From Proteus columbae (lineage in GTDB: Bacteria; Pseudomonadota; Gammaproteobacteria; Enterobacterales; Enterobacteriaceae), in contig NZ_NGVR01000023.1 in assembly GCF_002777965.1 (NCBI RefSeq), positions 1 through 64,000 on the forward strand: 64,000 bases of DNA, in the 5' to 3' direction. The notes under the pieces are model-generated. The model was not told the origin of the DNA and did no database searches. It worked only from the letters and a program-made list of their open reading frames with translations. Below, piece by piece: positions 17,126 to 28,407 of the stretch; the first letter of the stretch is position 1, and every line of letters starts with the position of its first letter. The translations under genes and the position numbers were made by a program.

Positions 17126-19459
17126 ATGATCCATTTCTTAGCAAAAAATGATGCTTATCGTCAGGGAATTGGGATATTTTCATTTTCGTCATCAGCGATT
17201 GCATTATTATTGACTTCACTCACTTCGTTAAATAGCTATGCAACTGAAAGTGTAAAACCAGAAATAACGACATCTACAAAGTCGGAGAGTCCTGTACAAC
17301 CAAAATCGCGTGAAAAGATTATTCTTGAACCTATCTATGTATCAGGTGAGCTTAATTCGAGTGTTGATGCTGGAAGTACCGTTCTGACATTAAAAGATAT
17401 CGACAGAATTCAGCCTAATAATATTGCAGAGCTGGTGGATAAATTACCAGGGATTTCATCATCTGGCTCACCAAGACCGGGCGGTCAAACATTAAACATC
17501 TGGGGGATGGGGAATCCTGAAGATATTAAAATCACCCTTGATGGTACGCCTAAAACCTTTGAGAAATATCGCCAAGGTTCAATTTTTATTGATCCTGAAT
17601 TAATACGTCGTATTGATGTTGATAAAGGACCTCATAATATTACTCAAGGAAATGGCGGGTTTGGTGGTTCGGTAAGAATTGAAACCAAAGATCCCGATGA
17701 CTTATTATTACCTGATCAGAATATTGGGATGTTTTTAAAATATGGTCACCATACCAATGATAGACAAAATCGTTATAGTGGTGCGGTATACGGTAAATTA
17801 CTTGATGGACAAGCGGACGGATTACTCTATTTTAACCGTCGTGAAAGTGATGATCTGCGACGCCCTGATGGAACTAAATTTGGCTATTCACAATCAGACC
17901 AAGATTCTTTTTTAATTAAAACGAATATCTATTTAACTGAAGCACAAACATTAACATTATCAGCATCACGATCAGAAAGTGACGGTTGGACACCTTGGGC
18001 GGCTAAACGTGATGAATTAGCTAAACCTAGTCAAGCTGAAGTAGATAAATATGGTTTTGATGCGGCGATGAAACGTAAATTAGTTTATCGTGATCAAAAA
18101 GATGACACCTTCAGCGTGAAATGGAATATTCAGCCAGTTGATTCTGATTTAATTAATTTAACGCTTACCTACGGTTATTCAAAAACTAAACAAAACGATA
18201 GTCGCCCTGAAACAGCAAGTTCCTATTTTAGTGGCAGCATGGGAAATCAAAGTTGGGTCGATTATCGAAATCATCAAATTGAAATTAAAAATGAAAGCAC
18301 TGTTATGCAAGGTGCTTTAGAGCATAAGGTATTAGTGGGAACACGTTGGCATCGTAATGATCGTGATGTCTTAATGTTTACTCGTGATAAAGCTAAAAAT
18401 CCAAATTATAACTATGGATATTATGCGCCTCCTTATATGCCAGAAGGTACGCAAACGACAACCAGTTTCTATCTTCAAGATTCGATGAGTTATAGAAACC
18501 TGACGATAACACCAGGTGTTCGCTACGATATCGTTAAAAATCAGGGCAAAGGAAGCCGAGCTATCACCTATCAACACCCTGATCCCTATTATGGTCATGA
18601 TTATTCGGATGTAACTTATAGCGGGGCAACACCTCACTTAGGTTTATTATGGAAAATGAATCAGAATTTCAGATTCTTTGGTGATCTAACCTACACATGG
18701 CGAGCTCCATTAATTGATGAACAGTATGAAGTGCAAGGAACTGTTTCCAGTTTAACGGGAACAAGCCGTCACTTAGATAAAGAAACAGTAAGAGCTGCAC
18801 GAATTGGTGCAATTGCAGACTTTGAAAGTGTTATTCAGCAAGAAGATCAACTGCAGTTAAGAACAACACTGTTTGATACTCGTGGTAAAGACGAAATCTT
18901 CCGTCGCCGGGGTGTCTATTGTGAAAGCCAAAAGGTGGATGGGCATAATGGAAATTGCCCGCCTTCAATAGGTAATTACCGTAATTTACCGGGCTATCAT
19001 ATTCAAGGGTTGGAAATTGAAGCCTTTTATAATAGCCCTAATGTATTCGGCCGTTTAGCGTATTCAACAATGAAAGGAAAACGTGACCAATCACCGCGTG
19101 ATCCGTGGTTCGGTCAAAAAACATGGATTGCAGAGATCCAGCCTGACGCTTTACATGCCACACTTGGCGTAAAAGTACCAAGTATTAATGTCAATATGGG
19201 ATGGACGGGTGATTTTATTGGCGCTCAACGCCGTTCGCCAATGGATGCTGATCCTGATGCGGGTTATTGGTCATTACCAAAAAGTAAAGGTTATGCAATA
19301 CACGGTTTATTTGCGAATTGGGAACCTTCTTTTATAGATAACACTGAGGTTCGTTTTACAGTCGCGAATTTATTTAACCGCGATTATTACCCTTATTTAG
19401 GTGAATCAGTTTCAGGTGTTGGACGCGATTATCGATTTACTGTGGTAAAACGTTTCTAA
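17126..19459 (+). CDS. TonB-dependent outer-membrane receptor, heme/hemoglobin-receptor-like
   Basis: Outer-membrane iron-source receptor of 777 residues. A signal peptide ends near Ala39 (LNSYA), followed by a Lys/Glu-rich spacer and a probable TonB box around EPIYVSG. The plug domain is at residues about 80-190 (NIAELVDKLPGISSSG, IRRIDVDKGPHNITQGNGGFGGSV), then a 22-strand-type barrel ending in aromatic Phe (VVKRF). The segment YTWRAPLIDEQYE (Trp525) resembles the FRAP region of heme receptors but lacks the usual NPNL partner, so heme or hemoglobin is only a likely ligand. Two Cys about 12 residues apart in one loop could form a disulphide. The gene is monocistronic under Fur boxes. The start has a weak ribosome-binding site. 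Confidence 0.85.
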   Translation: MIHFLAKNDAYRQGIGIFSFSSSAIALLLTSLTSLNSYATESVKPEITTSTKSESPVQPKSREKIILEPIYVSGELNSSVDAGSTVLTLKDIDRIQPNNIAELVDKLPGISSSGSPRPGGQTLNIWGMGNPEDIKITLDGTPKTFEKYRQGSIFIDPELIRRIDVDKGPHNITQGNGGFGGSVRIETKDPDDLLLPDQNIGMFLKYGHHTNDRQNRYSGAVYGKLLDGQADGLLYFNRRESDDLRRPDGTKFGYSQSDQDSFLIKTNIYLTEAQTLTLSASRSESDGWTPWAAKRDELAKPSQAEVDKYGFDAAMKRKLVYRDQKDDTFSVKWNIQPVDSDLINLTLTYGYSKTKQNDSRPETASSYFSGSMGNQSWVDYRNHQIEIKNESTVMQGALEHKVLVGTRWHRNDRDVLMFTRDKAKNPNYNYGYYAPPYMPEGTQTTTSFYLQDSMSYRNLTITPGVRYDIVKNQGKGSRAITYQHPDPYYGHDYSDVTYSGATPHLGLLWKMNQNFRFFGDLTYTWRAPLIDEQYEVQGTVSSLTGTSRHLDKETVRAARIGAIADFESVIQQEDQLQLRTTLFDTRGKDEIFRRRGVYCESQKVDGHNGNCPPSIGNYRNLPGYHIQGLEIEAFYNSPNVFGRLAYSTMKGKRDQSPRDPWFGQKTWIAEIQPDALHATLGVKVPSINVNMGWTGDFIGAQRRSPMDADPDAGYWSLPKSKGYAIHGLFANWEPSFIDNTEVRFTVANLFNRDYYPYLGESVSGVGRDYRFTVVKRF

Positions 19460-19501
19460 TATTACTGAAAATAAAAACCACGATCTTTGGTCACTTAAAC
19501 A

Positions 19502-19532
19502 AATAAACCCCATAGATATTATGGGGTTTATT
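19502..19532. terminator. Bidirectional terminator after the TonB receptor
   Basis: AATAAACCCCAT (19502-19513) and ATGGGGTTTATT (19521-19532) form a perfect 12-bp stem with a 7-base loop between two converging genes. Confidence 0.85.
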
Positions 19533-19564
19533 GTAATTTAGAGTTCAATATTCAATATATTGAA

Positions 19565-19915
19565 TTAATAACCGTGTGATGCAGAAGTTGCAATCATTGC
19601 CATCATGGTTGTGAAGAAGAAAATAAAGAACAGAACAGCCATAACGATACTAATAATAAAGTAAATAAAGCCCGCTCTATTCCATGTTTCTTGCACTTTC
19701 ATAAAGGTTTCAACAGAATCGTAATCACCACTTTTCCATGCCCATTCATTCCCTTTAATACCACAGACAAAGATCCAAACAAGATTAAGTAAAGGAACAA
19801 GTGCTAATAATGGAAGATAGGATTTATTACCAAAACCCCAAATAATATTAAACATGAAAGCACCCCAGTTCCAACGTTTAATTTCTTCAGGTACTGGTTT
19901 GTTAGTGTAAGACAC
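19565..19915 (-). CDS. Small membrane protein of unknown function
   Basis: Protein of 116 residues with no catalytic motif that I recognise. The N-terminus is polar with PEEIKRWNWGAFMFNIIWG, then two membrane helices around residues 27-50 (YLPLLALVPLLNLVWIFVCGIKGNEWAW), a charged segment DSVETFMKVQ and a last long helix at residues 80-108. The pattern of aromatic WNWGAF, a helix pair, then GNEWAW is shared with a family of small bacterial membrane proteins that I know only as uncharacterised. The gene is alone on the minus strand, with a terminator shared with the TonB receptor on one side and 283 bases to proX on the other. No clue to function from context. Confidence 0.75.
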   Translation of the reverse strand: MSYTNKPVPEEIKRWNWGAFMFNIIWGFGNKSYLPLLALVPLLNLVWIFVCGIKGNEWAWKSGDYDSVETFMKVQETWNRAGFIYFIISIVMAVLFFIFFFTTMMAMIATSASHGY

Positions 19916-20139
19916 AGTTTATTCCTTATTTAAAATAATAAATATAAAAATGAGAATGCCAAAATGGCAACTGGAGAAAGGAATAATCATAATTGAAGAA
20001 ATGAGAGAATGAAAGAAAGGTATATCTTTGCCATTAATAAAAAGAATAATCTTAATAATAAAGTAGTATTACGATCTTTTAATTTTTATATAAACTCGTT
20101 TTACCTAATTACATGTAATTTTAGTTTTTTATAAATAAA

Positions 20140-20165
20140 AACAGGCCACAATCGTGTGACCTGTT
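20140..20165 (-). terminator. proVWX terminator
   Basis: On the minus strand a 10-bp stem with one G-U pair (AACAGGTCAC / GTGGCCTGTT) is followed by T residues. It lies 34 bases beyond the proX stop. Confidence 0.75.
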
Positions 20166-20198
20166 TTGTGATAATTTTAAATTAAGATGATTTATTGA

Positions 20199-21194
20199 TT
20201 ACTTTGCAGCAGCCTGAGCTTGTTCAATCCAACCATCAAAGGTTTTTTGATGTGCTTTGATCCATGCATTCGCATGACGTTCAATATCTGCCTGTGATTT
20301 TTGACCATTATGCATACGTAAGTTTTGCGCATTAATATCGGCAACAGACACTTTCATGACTTCAAAGAGTTTTGCCGCAGCGGGATTTTCTTCAGCCCAT
20401 TTTTTATTTGCTGCGATATGCATAGTACTTGGTGGAAAGCCGTAGTTTTTACCATTTGCTAATGTGGTATCGGTTTTATCATCACCTGGTAACGAAGAGA
20501 AGGGGACTTGTAACCAAACAACATCTTTACCCGGTTTTAATACATCACTTATCCAGTAAGGTGTCCATGTGTAATAAAAAATGGGTTTGCCTTCTTTATA
20601 GCGAGTAATGGTATCTGCCATCATTGCCGCATAATTGCCTTGGTTATGTGTGACTGACTTTTCTAATCCATAGGCTTTTAAGTGGTTGTTGATAGCTTCT
20701 TCACAACCCCAACCCGGATTGCATCCGGTTAAATCCGCTTTACCATCACCATTAGCATCAAATAATTTGGCAATGTTAGGATCTTTTAATTGCTCAATAT
20801 TTGTAATGTTATATTTCTCTGCGGTTTTTTTATCAATTAAGTAACCTTGGGCTGCATTAACGACATAATCTCCTTTACGATAAAAGGTATTATCACCTCC
20901 CGCTGCTGCATATTGTGAATTATGAAGAGGAACCCAACTGACTGCCATAAAAGTTGCATCACCATTGGCGATAGAGGAGTAAGCAACGTTATAGTCAACT
21001 TCTTTAATTGGTTGAACAGTGTAACCTAATTGTTCTAGTGCTTTGTTGACGATTAAAGTTTGAAAGGTTTCTTCAGAAATCGTACTTTGCACAGGTTGAA
21101 CCGAAATCCCTTTTCCAGGTAAATCAGCAGCGGATAACTGGGTGCTTATCAGTGTGGCAGACAATACTGTTGCCCAGAGAACTGGATTACGCAT
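20199..21194 (-). CDS. proX: Glycine betaine/proline betaine binding protein ProX
   Basis: Periplasmic substrate-binding protein of the ProU osmoprotectant ABC transporter. The 331-residue precursor has a signal peptide ending at QLSA-ADLPG. Hallmarks are the start of mature ProX (ADLPGKGI), the segment [20 protein letters not shown] with the two disulphide cysteines, [14 protein letters not shown], and YYTWTPYW, which supplies the aromatic box for the trimethylammonium group. Last gene of proVWX; a 134-base gap with a stable hairpin separates it from proW and may raise its share of product, as a binding protein is needed in excess. Osmotic induction is known for E. coli proU and inferred here. 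Confidence 0.96.
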   Translation of the reverse strand: MRNPVLWATVLSATLISTQLSAADLPGKGISVQPVQSTISEETFQTLIVNKALEQLGYTVQPIKEVDYNVAYSSIANGDATFMAVSWVPLHNSQYAAAGGDNTFYRKGDYVVNAAQGYLIDKKTAEKYNITNIEQLKDPNIAKLFDANGDGKADLTGCNPGWGCEEAINNHLKAYGLEKSVTHNQGNYAAMMADTITRYKEGKPIFYYTWTPYWISDVLKPGKDVVWLQVPFSSLPGDDKTDTTLANGKNYGFPPSTMHIAANKKWAEENPAAAKLFEVMKVSVADINAQNLRMHNGQKSQADIERHANAWIKAHQKTFDGWIEQAQAAAK

Positions 21195-21230
21195 AGTTTT
21201 TCCTTCTGTTGTTATGGTAAGAGATAAATA

Positions 21231-21248
21231 GCGACAGCGAACTGTCGC
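21231..21248 (-). promoter_or_regulatory. Hairpin with UUCG-type loop between proW and proX
   Basis: A perfect 7-bp stem GCGACAG / CTGTCGC has loop TTCG on the transcribed strand. No T-run follows, so it is not a simple terminator. It may act as an RNA-processing or 3'-end-protecting element between the permease and binding-protein messages. Confidence 0.55.
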
Positions 21249-21328
21249 TTCTATTTCTTATATTGATTGAACGAGATGTTCTTTATTGATTTTTAATACT
21301 GATTTTTAATAAATAGTGAAAATATTTA

Positions 21329-22528
21329 TTACGATGCTTTTTTACTAAAGAGTCGGCAAATTAAGCCGATAGGTCCTGTCATATACCAGCATCGATTGCC
21401 TTTATGGCGGCTATTTTGACCTAAAGATTGTGTTAATCGATCAAGGATAATGGCTAGGATAACAATACCTGCGCCCCCCACGGCAGCAAGTCCCATATCA
21501 AGGCGACCTATACCGCGTAATACCATTTGACCTAATCCACCGACGGCTATCATTGATGCAATAACAACCATTGAAAGCGCTAACATCAGTGTTTGGTTTA
21601 CACCTGCCATAATTGTTGGCATGGCGAGTGGTAATTGTACTTTAAACAGCATTTGGTGAGGGTTTGCACCAAATGATTGTGCGGCTTCAATTAAATCTTC
21701 AGGAACTTGTTTGATCCCTAAAATGGTTAATCTCACAATTGGAGGTAAGGCAAAAATAATGGTGACCACAACGCCAGGTACGTTACCAATACCAAATAAC
21801 ATGACGATAGGAACTAAGTAGACAAATGCAGGCGTTGTCTGCATTGCATCCAGTAAAGGCCGAACAATTTTTGATGCTCTATCGCTGTTAGCTAACCATA
21901 TTCCTAATGGGAGTCCGATAATAAGACAAAACAGTAAGGAAGTGAGTACCAATGCAAGGGTAACCATGGCTTCAGACCAAGCACCAATCGCACCAATTAA
22001 TATTAATGAGATAAAAGAAGTAACACCCATGACTTTGCCTGAAAGTTGCCATGCAATCAGAGAAAACAGAATAATGGCGATAGGTGCTGGCATTGAGGTT
22101 AAGAAATTTTCAAAACCACTTAATACCAAATCAACGGGTACACGAATGCCTTGGAAAACAGGGCGAAAGTGCAACACAATCCAGTCAATTGCCTCGGTAA
22201 CCCATGAATCTAACGGGATCAGCGTATTATGAAACGGATCCATTAGATTGAATGAATCGGGTGTGATATCAGTCGGTGCTGCATCTAGCCAATCACTGCC
22301 AGCAGATGAGGTATCGATATTTTCAGTACCACTACCCGCACCCCATGGATCAGCATCTGTTGATGAACTGTCAGCACTACTCCAAGGATCGCTTTCTATT
22401 GCGCTCGTATCTGTTGTTGCCCAAGGATCATCATTTACGTTATTGGTTGTTTCTTGTGTAGTCTCGCTTGCGGTGATCCCTTGGATGTTTGTATCCAAAG
22501 TCGTATCTTGATCTGTTGTATTATTCAT
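21329..22528 (-). CDS. proW: Glycine betaine/proline betaine ABC permease ProW
   Basis: Inner-membrane permease of ProU. At 399 residues it is longer than the roughly 354 I remember for E. coli, because of a longer N-terminal cytoplasmic or periplasmic tail. The tail contains three DPW motifs at residues 34, 47 and 60, spaced exactly 13 residues apart in an acidic Ser/Thr/Asp-rich setting. After [17 protein letters not shown] come the membrane helices and the ABC permease coupling loop ([29 protein letters not shown]). The start overlaps the end of proV by eight bases, so translation is probably coupled. Confidence 0.95.
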   Translation of the reverse strand: MNNTTDQDTTLDTNIQGITASETTQETTNNVNDDPWATTDTSAIESDPWSSADSSSTDADPWGAGSGTENIDTSSAGSDWLDAAPTDITPDSFNLMDPFHNTLIPLDSWVTEAIDWIVLHFRPVFQGIRVPVDLVLSGFENFLTSMPAPIAIILFSLIAWQLSGKVMGVTSFISLILIGAIGAWSEAMVTLALVLTSLLFCLIIGLPLGIWLANSDRASKIVRPLLDAMQTTPAFVYLVPIVMLFGIGNVPGVVVTIIFALPPIVRLTILGIKQVPEDLIEAAQSFGANPHQMLFKVQLPLAMPTIMAGVNQTLMLALSMVVIASMIAVGGLGQMVLRGIGRLDMGLAAVGGAGIVILAIILDRLTQSLGQNSRHKGNRCWYMTGPIGLICRLFSKKAS

Positions 22529-23720
22529 TTGGCGTCTCCTTATCCAGTGCTTGCAGTAACATTCCTTTAGAAATTAAACCGATATAACGGTTTTTTTCAT
22601 CAATAACAGGGATCGCACAGGGAGATTGTGCAACAGTCGAAATCAGTTCGTTTAACGGTGTATCACCATTAATGGCACAAGGTTCAGGTAAAATAGCTGA
22701 CTCAATAGGTTGTTTATTCTTGAGCGCCTCTTCAAGTGATGTGACGGAAACGATGCCAACAAATTTTCTTCCCCGTTCAATGAGATAGCCAAAGTTTCTA
22801 TCTTCATCTTCAAGTACTTTTAATGCAGAGCGAGGACCAAAACCGGGCGCAACATGCAGTAAGGTTTCTGGGCGACGCTTGGCTATATCTTTTGCACTAA
22901 ATACGTGGCTAATATCAACACCACGGAAAAACGTGCGCACATAATCATTTGCTGGATTGTTGAGTATTTCATCTGGTGTTCCCGTTTGAACAACAACGCC
23001 ACCTTGCATAATGGCAATTCGGTCGCCGATACGCATAGCCTCATCCAGATCATGGGAGATAAATACAATGGTGCGCTGTTTATCACCTTGTAAACTTAAT
23101 AATTCATCTTGCATTTCGGTACGAATTAATGGATCAAGTGCTGAAAAGGCTTCATCCATTAACAAAATATCTGGATCATTAGCGAGCGCACGCGCAAGGC
23201 CGATACGTTGACGCATTCCTCCAGAAAGTTCATCAGGCCAAGAGTTTGCGTAACTACCCAAGTTGACTTGCTCTAAGGCATCCATCGCTTTTTTATAACG
23301 CTCGTCTTTGCTTAATCCAGCGAGATCCATTCCGAACGCAGTGTTATCAAGCACGTTCATATGGGGCATCAATGCAAATGACTGAAACACCATACTGATT
23401 TTTTTTCGGCGTACTTGCCGTAATTCTTTATCTGACATGGTGGCAATATTTTCACCATCAATAAGCACCTCTCCCTTTGTTGGAGAGATCAGACGATTGA
23501 GAAGGCGGACTAGAGTGGATTTACCTGAACCAGATAATCCCATGATGACAAATATTTCGCCTTCTTCAATTGCCAGATTTGCATTTTGAACGCCCACCGT
23601 AAGCCCTGTTTTATCAAAAATCTGATCTTTATTCATACCAGATTCTAATAATTCAAATGCGCGTTTAGGGTGCTCGCCAAATACTTTGTAGAGATTTTTT
23701 ACTTCGAGTTTAATTGCCAT
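22521..23720 (-). CDS. proV: Glycine betaine/proline betaine ABC ATPase ProV
   Basis: ATPase subunit of ProU, acting as a cytoplasmic dimer on ProW. Visible are Walker [10 protein letters not shown], the Q-loop region [10 protein letters not shown], signature [15 protein letters not shown], Walker [13 protein letters not shown] and the switch His in FISHDLDEA. Residues about 280-395 form a CBS-domain pair, the part linked to osmotic or ionic sensing in this family. Length (399) matches E. coli (400). First gene of proVWX, it has a very AT-rich leader of about 500 bases before the nrdF terminator, consistent with an H-NS-silenced promoter as in E. coli. Confidence 0.96.
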   Translation of the reverse strand: MAIKLEVKNLYKVFGEHPKRAFELLESGMNKDQIFDKTGLTVGVQNANLAIEEGEIFVIMGLSGSGKSTLVRLLNRLISPTKGEVLIDGENIATMSDKELRQVRRKKISMVFQSFALMPHMNVLDNTAFGMDLAGLSKDERYKKAMDALEQVNLGSYANSWPDELSGGMRQRIGLARALANDPDILLMDEAFSALDPLIRTEMQDELLSLQGDKQRTIVFISHDLDEAMRIGDRIAIMQGGVVVQTGTPDEILNNPANDYVRTFFRGVDISHVFSAKDIAKRRPETLLHVAPGFGPRSALKVLEDEDRNFGYLIERGRKFVGIVSVTSLEEALKNKQPIESAILPEPCAINGDTPLNELISTVAQSPCAIPVIDEKNRYIGLISKGMLLQALDKETPNE

Positions 23721-24227
23721 GCAATATATAGTTTCCTATTTAAATATTGAAAGGAATAAATTAAATATTAATAAATAAGTGTTGTTATTTTTCCTAAATA
23801 AGATTTTTAGTAAGGGAAATACCCTACCACAATGATTGAGTCTGACAACCCTATGTTAATTATAATTAATTAAATAATTTGGCTGTATTTTCTTTATTTT
23901 TAATATGATTAATAATTAAATAAAGTGAAATAAGTAAAATTTATTAAAAGATGTATTCTCTTCTAACTCACTGAAATAACTTTATTTTTAGAGATATTGT
24001 TATTTTGATTAGGATCTCAATAAAAATGAAAACTCAATATCAAAATAAAAGGGAAAAAGAGATGAAAATTAAATGAAAAAAAATCTAAATACATTAGTTA
24101 AATTAATGTTTATTATCTTATGATAAGGTCTATCTACTCAATATAAGCTAAAATCATTCGAAAAAAATTGATTTTTTGACAAGATTGAACGGCAAAAATC
24201 AATCAATTAGATTATTTAGTGAACAAA
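23721..24227. other. AT-rich proV leader/promoter region (no gene seen)
   Basis: About 500 bases between proV and the nrdF terminator carry no credible gene. The DNA is markedly AT-rich with A- and T-tracts, as expected for H-NS binding and osmotic control of proU. I could not assign a single promoter with confidence. Confidence 0.5.
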
Positions 24228-24231
24228 TAAA

Positions 24232-24268
24232 AATACACCAAAAAATAGTCTATATTTTTCAGTGTATT
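24232..24268 (-). terminator. nrdHIEF terminator
   Basis: A 16-bp stem with two G-U pairs on the transcribed strand (24253-24268 pairing with 24232-24247, loop of five) is followed by TTTATTT. It lies about 75 bases beyond the nrdF stop. Confidence 0.8.
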
Positions 24269-24343
24269 ATGTTTTATATGCGATACATAATTAAATTGAA
24301 TGTATTATGTTGTTTCTCTTAACTTTAATTAGGCTAATAGATC

Positions 24344-25324
<981 letters not shown>

Positions 25325-25336
25325 TTATTGTTATTA

Positions 25337-27484
25337 TTAAAGCGCGCACGAAACACAGCCTTTAATTTCAGTACCTGCTAATGCAGATTGTCTAATACGA
25401 ATGTAATACAAGGTTTTAATACCTTTGCGCCATGCATATATTTGTGCTTTGTTGATATCTCTTGTTGTGGCTTCATCAGAAAAGAACAACGTCAGTGATA
25501 ATCCTTGATCGATATGTTGAGAAGCCTCAGCATAGGTATCGATAATTTTTTCAGCTCCAATTTCATATGCATCTTGATAATATTGACGATTTTCATTGGT
25601 CATAAAGGGGGCAGGGTAATAAACTCGCCCAATCTTACCTTCTTTTCTAATTTCTATTGGCGCGGCAATAGGATGAATACTCGATGTAGAGTGGTTGATA
25701 TAGGAAATAGACCCTGTCGGTGGTATCGCTTGTAAATTTTGGTTATAGATCCCATGCGTCATAATAGATTGCTTGAGAGTTTGCCAATTTTCTTGTGTTG
25801 GAATATGAACATTAGATTGACTAAATAGCTGCTGGACTTTTTGAGTTTTAGGCAACCACTGTTGTGATACATATTTATTAAAATATTCACCTGTTGCGTA
25901 TTTTGAATTTTCAAAGCCTTTAAAGTGCTGCTTTTTCTCAATAGCTAATTGATTTGAAGCTAATAACGCATAGTAAGTGACGGTATAAAAATAGATATTA
26001 GTAAAATCTAATGCTTCTTCTGAGCCATAATAAATTCCTTCACGGGCTAAGTAACCATGTAAATTCATTTGTCCTAAACCAATGGCATGAGAAGCGAGAT
26101 TACCTTTTTCAATAGAAGGAACGGACTCGATTTTCGTCATTTCAGAGACATTACTTAATGCCCTAATTGCAGTGCTGACGGTATGTGCAAAGTTAGGTGA
26201 GTCCATTGCCATAGCAATATTCATAGAACCTAAGTTACAACTGATGTCATGACCGATATGGCGATAACTTAAGTCAGGGTGATACTCACTCGCACTGTTG
26301 ACTTGTAAAATTTCAGAGCAAAGATTGCTCATGTTAATTCTTCCAGCGATAGGATTGGCGCGATTTACTGCATCTTCAAACATGATATAAGGATAGCCAG
26401 ATTCAAATTGAATTTCGGCAAGTGTTTGGAAAAACTCTCTCGCTTTAATTTTTTTCTTACGAATTTGCGCGTTATTCACCATTTCACTGTATTTTTCACT
26501 AATACTGATCTCTGACATAGGTACGCCATAAATACGCTCTACATCATAAGGTGAGAAGAGATACATATCTTCATTGCGTTTCGCTAATTCAAAAGTGATA
26601 TCAGGGATAACAACGCCTAAAGAGAGGGTTTTTATTCGGACTTTTTCATCCGCATTTTCTCTTTTTGTATCAAGAAAATGGTAAATATCCGGATGATGAG
26701 CATGAAGATAAACAGCGCCAGCGCCTTGTCTTGCTCCTAACTGATTAGCATAGGAAAAGGCATCTTCAAGCATTTTCATAACAGGAACAACGCCAGAAGA
26801 TTGATTCTCTATACGTTTTATGGGAGCACCAGCCTCACGTAAATTAGTGAGCAAAAATGCAACGCCGCCACCACGTTTAGAAAGCTGTAATGCGGAATTT
26901 ACCGATCGACCGATAGACTCCATATTATCTTCTATTCGCAGTAGAAAGCAGGAAACCAATTCACCACGCTGTTGTTTCCCACAATTTAAAAAAGTCGGTG
27001 TTGCGGGTTGAAAACGACCACTAATGATTTCATCAACAAGATGAATAGCAAGATCAGTATTGCCCTGTGCAAGAGTGAGAGCGACCATGCAGACGCGATC
27101 TTCATAGCGTTCAAGGTAGCGCTCGCCATCAAACGTTTTTAAGGTGTAACTGGTGTAATACTTAAAAGCGCCAAGGAAAGATTGAAAGCGAAATTTTTTG
27201 CTATAAGCATGTTTAAATAGCTGTTTGATAAAGGTAAATTCATATTGCTCTAACACTTGGGCTTCGTAATAGTGTTGTTCGACTAAGAACTCTAATTTTT
27301 CTCTTAGATCATGAAAAAATACGGTGTTTTGATTTACATGCTGACGAAAAAAATGATGTGTTGCTAATTTGTCTTTATCAAACTGAATATTACCTTGCTC
27401 ATCATAGAGATTTAGCATGGCATTTAATGCATGGTAATCCAGTTGTTCTGCTGATTGTATCATGTTGATTATCTCGTGACGCAT
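25337..27484 (-). CDS. nrdE: Ribonucleotide reductase class Ib, large subunit NrdE
   Basis: Catalytic alpha subunit reducing ribonucleoside diphosphates. The 715-residue protein shows substrate-site segments ([41 protein letters not shown]) and the C-terminal redox pair CVSC, re-reduced by NrdH. It lacks the long N-terminal ATP cone of class Ia NrdA, as expected for class Ib. It overlaps the end of nrdI by 16 bases, so the two are translationally coupled. Regulation through the NrdR and Fur sites upstream of nrdH. Confidence 0.97.
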   Translation of the reverse strand: MRHEIINMIQSAEQLDYHALNAMLNLYDEQGNIQFDKDKLATHHFFRQHVNQNTVFFHDLREKLEFLVEQHYYEAQVLEQYEFTFIKQLFKHAYSKKFRFQSFLGAFKYYTSYTLKTFDGERYLERYEDRVCMVALTLAQGNTDLAIHLVDEIISGRFQPATPTFLNCGKQQRGELVSCFLLRIEDNMESIGRSVNSALQLSKRGGGVAFLLTNLREAGAPIKRIENQSSGVVPVMKMLEDAFSYANQLGARQGAGAVYLHAHHPDIYHFLDTKRENADEKVRIKTLSLGVVIPDITFELAKRNEDMYLFSPYDVERIYGVPMSEISISEKYSEMVNNAQIRKKKIKAREFFQTLAEIQFESGYPYIMFEDAVNRANPIAGRINMSNLCSEILQVNSASEYHPDLSYRHIGHDISCNLGSMNIAMAMDSPNFAHTVSTAIRALSNVSEMTKIESVPSIEKGNLASHAIGLGQMNLHGYLAREGIYYGSEEALDFTNIYFYTVTYYALLASNQLAIEKKQHFKGFENSKYATGEYFNKYVSQQWLPKTQKVQQLFSQSNVHIPTQENWQTLKQSIMTHGIYNQNLQAIPPTGSISYINHSTSSIHPIAAPIEIRKEGKIGRVYYPAPFMTNENRQYYQDAYEIGAEKIIDTYAEASQHIDQGLSLTLFFSDEATTRDINKAQIYAWRKGIKTLYYIRIRQSALAGTEIKGCVSCAL

Positions 27485-27888
27485 TGGTCAGCAAGGCTTG
27501 ACCAAAACGTGCTTAAACCTGTTTTTACGCGGTTTACATCTTCTGGCGTACCTAATAATTCAAATCGATACAAAAAAGGGATTTTGCATTTTTGTGCAAT
27601 AATATCGCCCGCTAACCCGTAAGCTGTACCAAAGTTAGTATTTCCAGAAGCAATGACTCCACGTATTAATTGACGGTTTTCAGGGATATTTAAAAACTGA
27701 ATAACCGCTTTAGGCACTGCACCTTTAGCACCACCGCCACCATAAGTTGGGCAAAGCAACACAAAAGGTTGCGTTGCAAGCAAGGTTTCATCTTCAATGA
27801 TTCTGGTCGCCTTTAAATTGAGCTTTTGTACAAAGCGATGGCAGTTTTCAGAGCGACTTGAAAAATAAATCAAAGGTGCAGTTTGCAT
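27469..27888 (-). CDS. nrdI: Flavodoxin-like protein NrdI
   Basis: Small flavoprotein that delivers the oxidant used to assemble the dimanganese-tyrosyl radical of NrdF. The N-terminus has the FMN phosphate loop [17 protein letters not shown]. Then come the segment [23 protein letters not shown], with the glycine-rich flavin loop, and [15 protein letters not shown]. Length is 139 residues, close to the E. coli protein. It lies 11 bases after nrdH and overlaps nrdE. Confidence 0.96.
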   Translation of the reverse strand: MQTAPLIYFSSRSENCHRFVQKLNLKATRIIEDETLLATQPFVLLCPTYGGGGAKGAVPKAVIQFLNIPENRQLIRGVIASGNTNFGTAYGLAGDIIAQKCKIPFLYRFELLGTPEDVNRVKTGLSTFWSSLADQCVTR

Positions 27889-27899
27889 AAGATGCTCCT

Positions 27900-28124
27900 T
27901 TAGAGCGTGATCTGTCTGATTTTATCAGGGCAGAAACCCGACCAATGTTGTTCACCGTGAACGACAACAGGTACTTGGCGATATCCCATAGAAACAATGT
28001 GAGCGAGGGCTTGTGTATCTTTGGTGAGATCAACTGCAACAAACGGAATATTTTTCTGTTTTAAGGCGCGTTCTGTGGCACTGCATTGAACGCAATTCGG
28101 TTTGGTATAGAGGATAACAGACAT
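27900..28124 (-). CDS. nrdH: Glutaredoxin-like protein NrdH
   Basis: Thioredoxin-reductase-dependent redoxin that supplies electrons to NrdE. The 74-residue protein begins with a beta strand and the CVQC active site at residues 11-14 ([14 protein letters not shown]). The substrate-recognition end is [27 protein letters not shown], with the cis-Pro after QV and the WSGF motif typical of NrdH. First gene of nrdHIEF. NrdR boxes and a Fur box lie 64-140 bases upstream of the start codon. Confidence 0.97.
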   Translation of the reverse strand: MSVILYTKPNCVQCSATERALKQKNIPFVAVDLTKDTQALAHIVSMGYRQVPVVVHGEQHWSGFCPDKIRQITL

Positions 28125-28187
28125 AAAAATAACCCTTATAAAAATATGGATGCGTCTGTTTTCACATCCATAATGAGAAGTCCTTAA

Positions 28188-28234
28188 ATACTATATATAG
28201 ATTTATTTATTTTCAACCATACAATATATGGTGA
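28188..28234 (-). promoter_or_regulatory. Pair of NrdR boxes upstream of nrdH
   Basis: Two 16-bp sequences resemble the NrdR consensus (about ACACTATATATAGTGT): 28188-28203 (ATACTATATATAGATT) and 28219-28234 (ATACAATATATGGTGA). Their centres are 31 bp apart, about three helical turns, the spacing expected for cooperative NrdR binding. They sit 64-110 bases upstream of nrdH. Confidence 0.8.
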
Positions 28235-28245
28235 TTTTCATTTTT

Positions 28246-28264
28246 GATAATGATTATCATTAAA
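28246..28264. promoter_or_regulatory. Fur box upstream of nrdHIEF
   Basis: This 19-bp site matches the Fur consensus at 16 positions (GATAATGATTATCATTAAA). It lies just upstream of the NrdR boxes and in the divergent region shared with ogt. Fur control of nrdHIEF is known in E. coli, consistent with the manganese-dependent enzyme being used in iron limitation. Confidence 0.85.
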
Positions 28265-28407
28265 ATTAAATAGTTAGTGAGTTAATTTTATTTTTAGATT
28301 GCTCGATTGATCAATTTTTATTAGATATACGAGTAATTAGATGATTGCTTTATCAATCAAGCATGATTTAATCTTGTCGCTAAAGACAAATCAGCAGAGA
28401 AAACATT

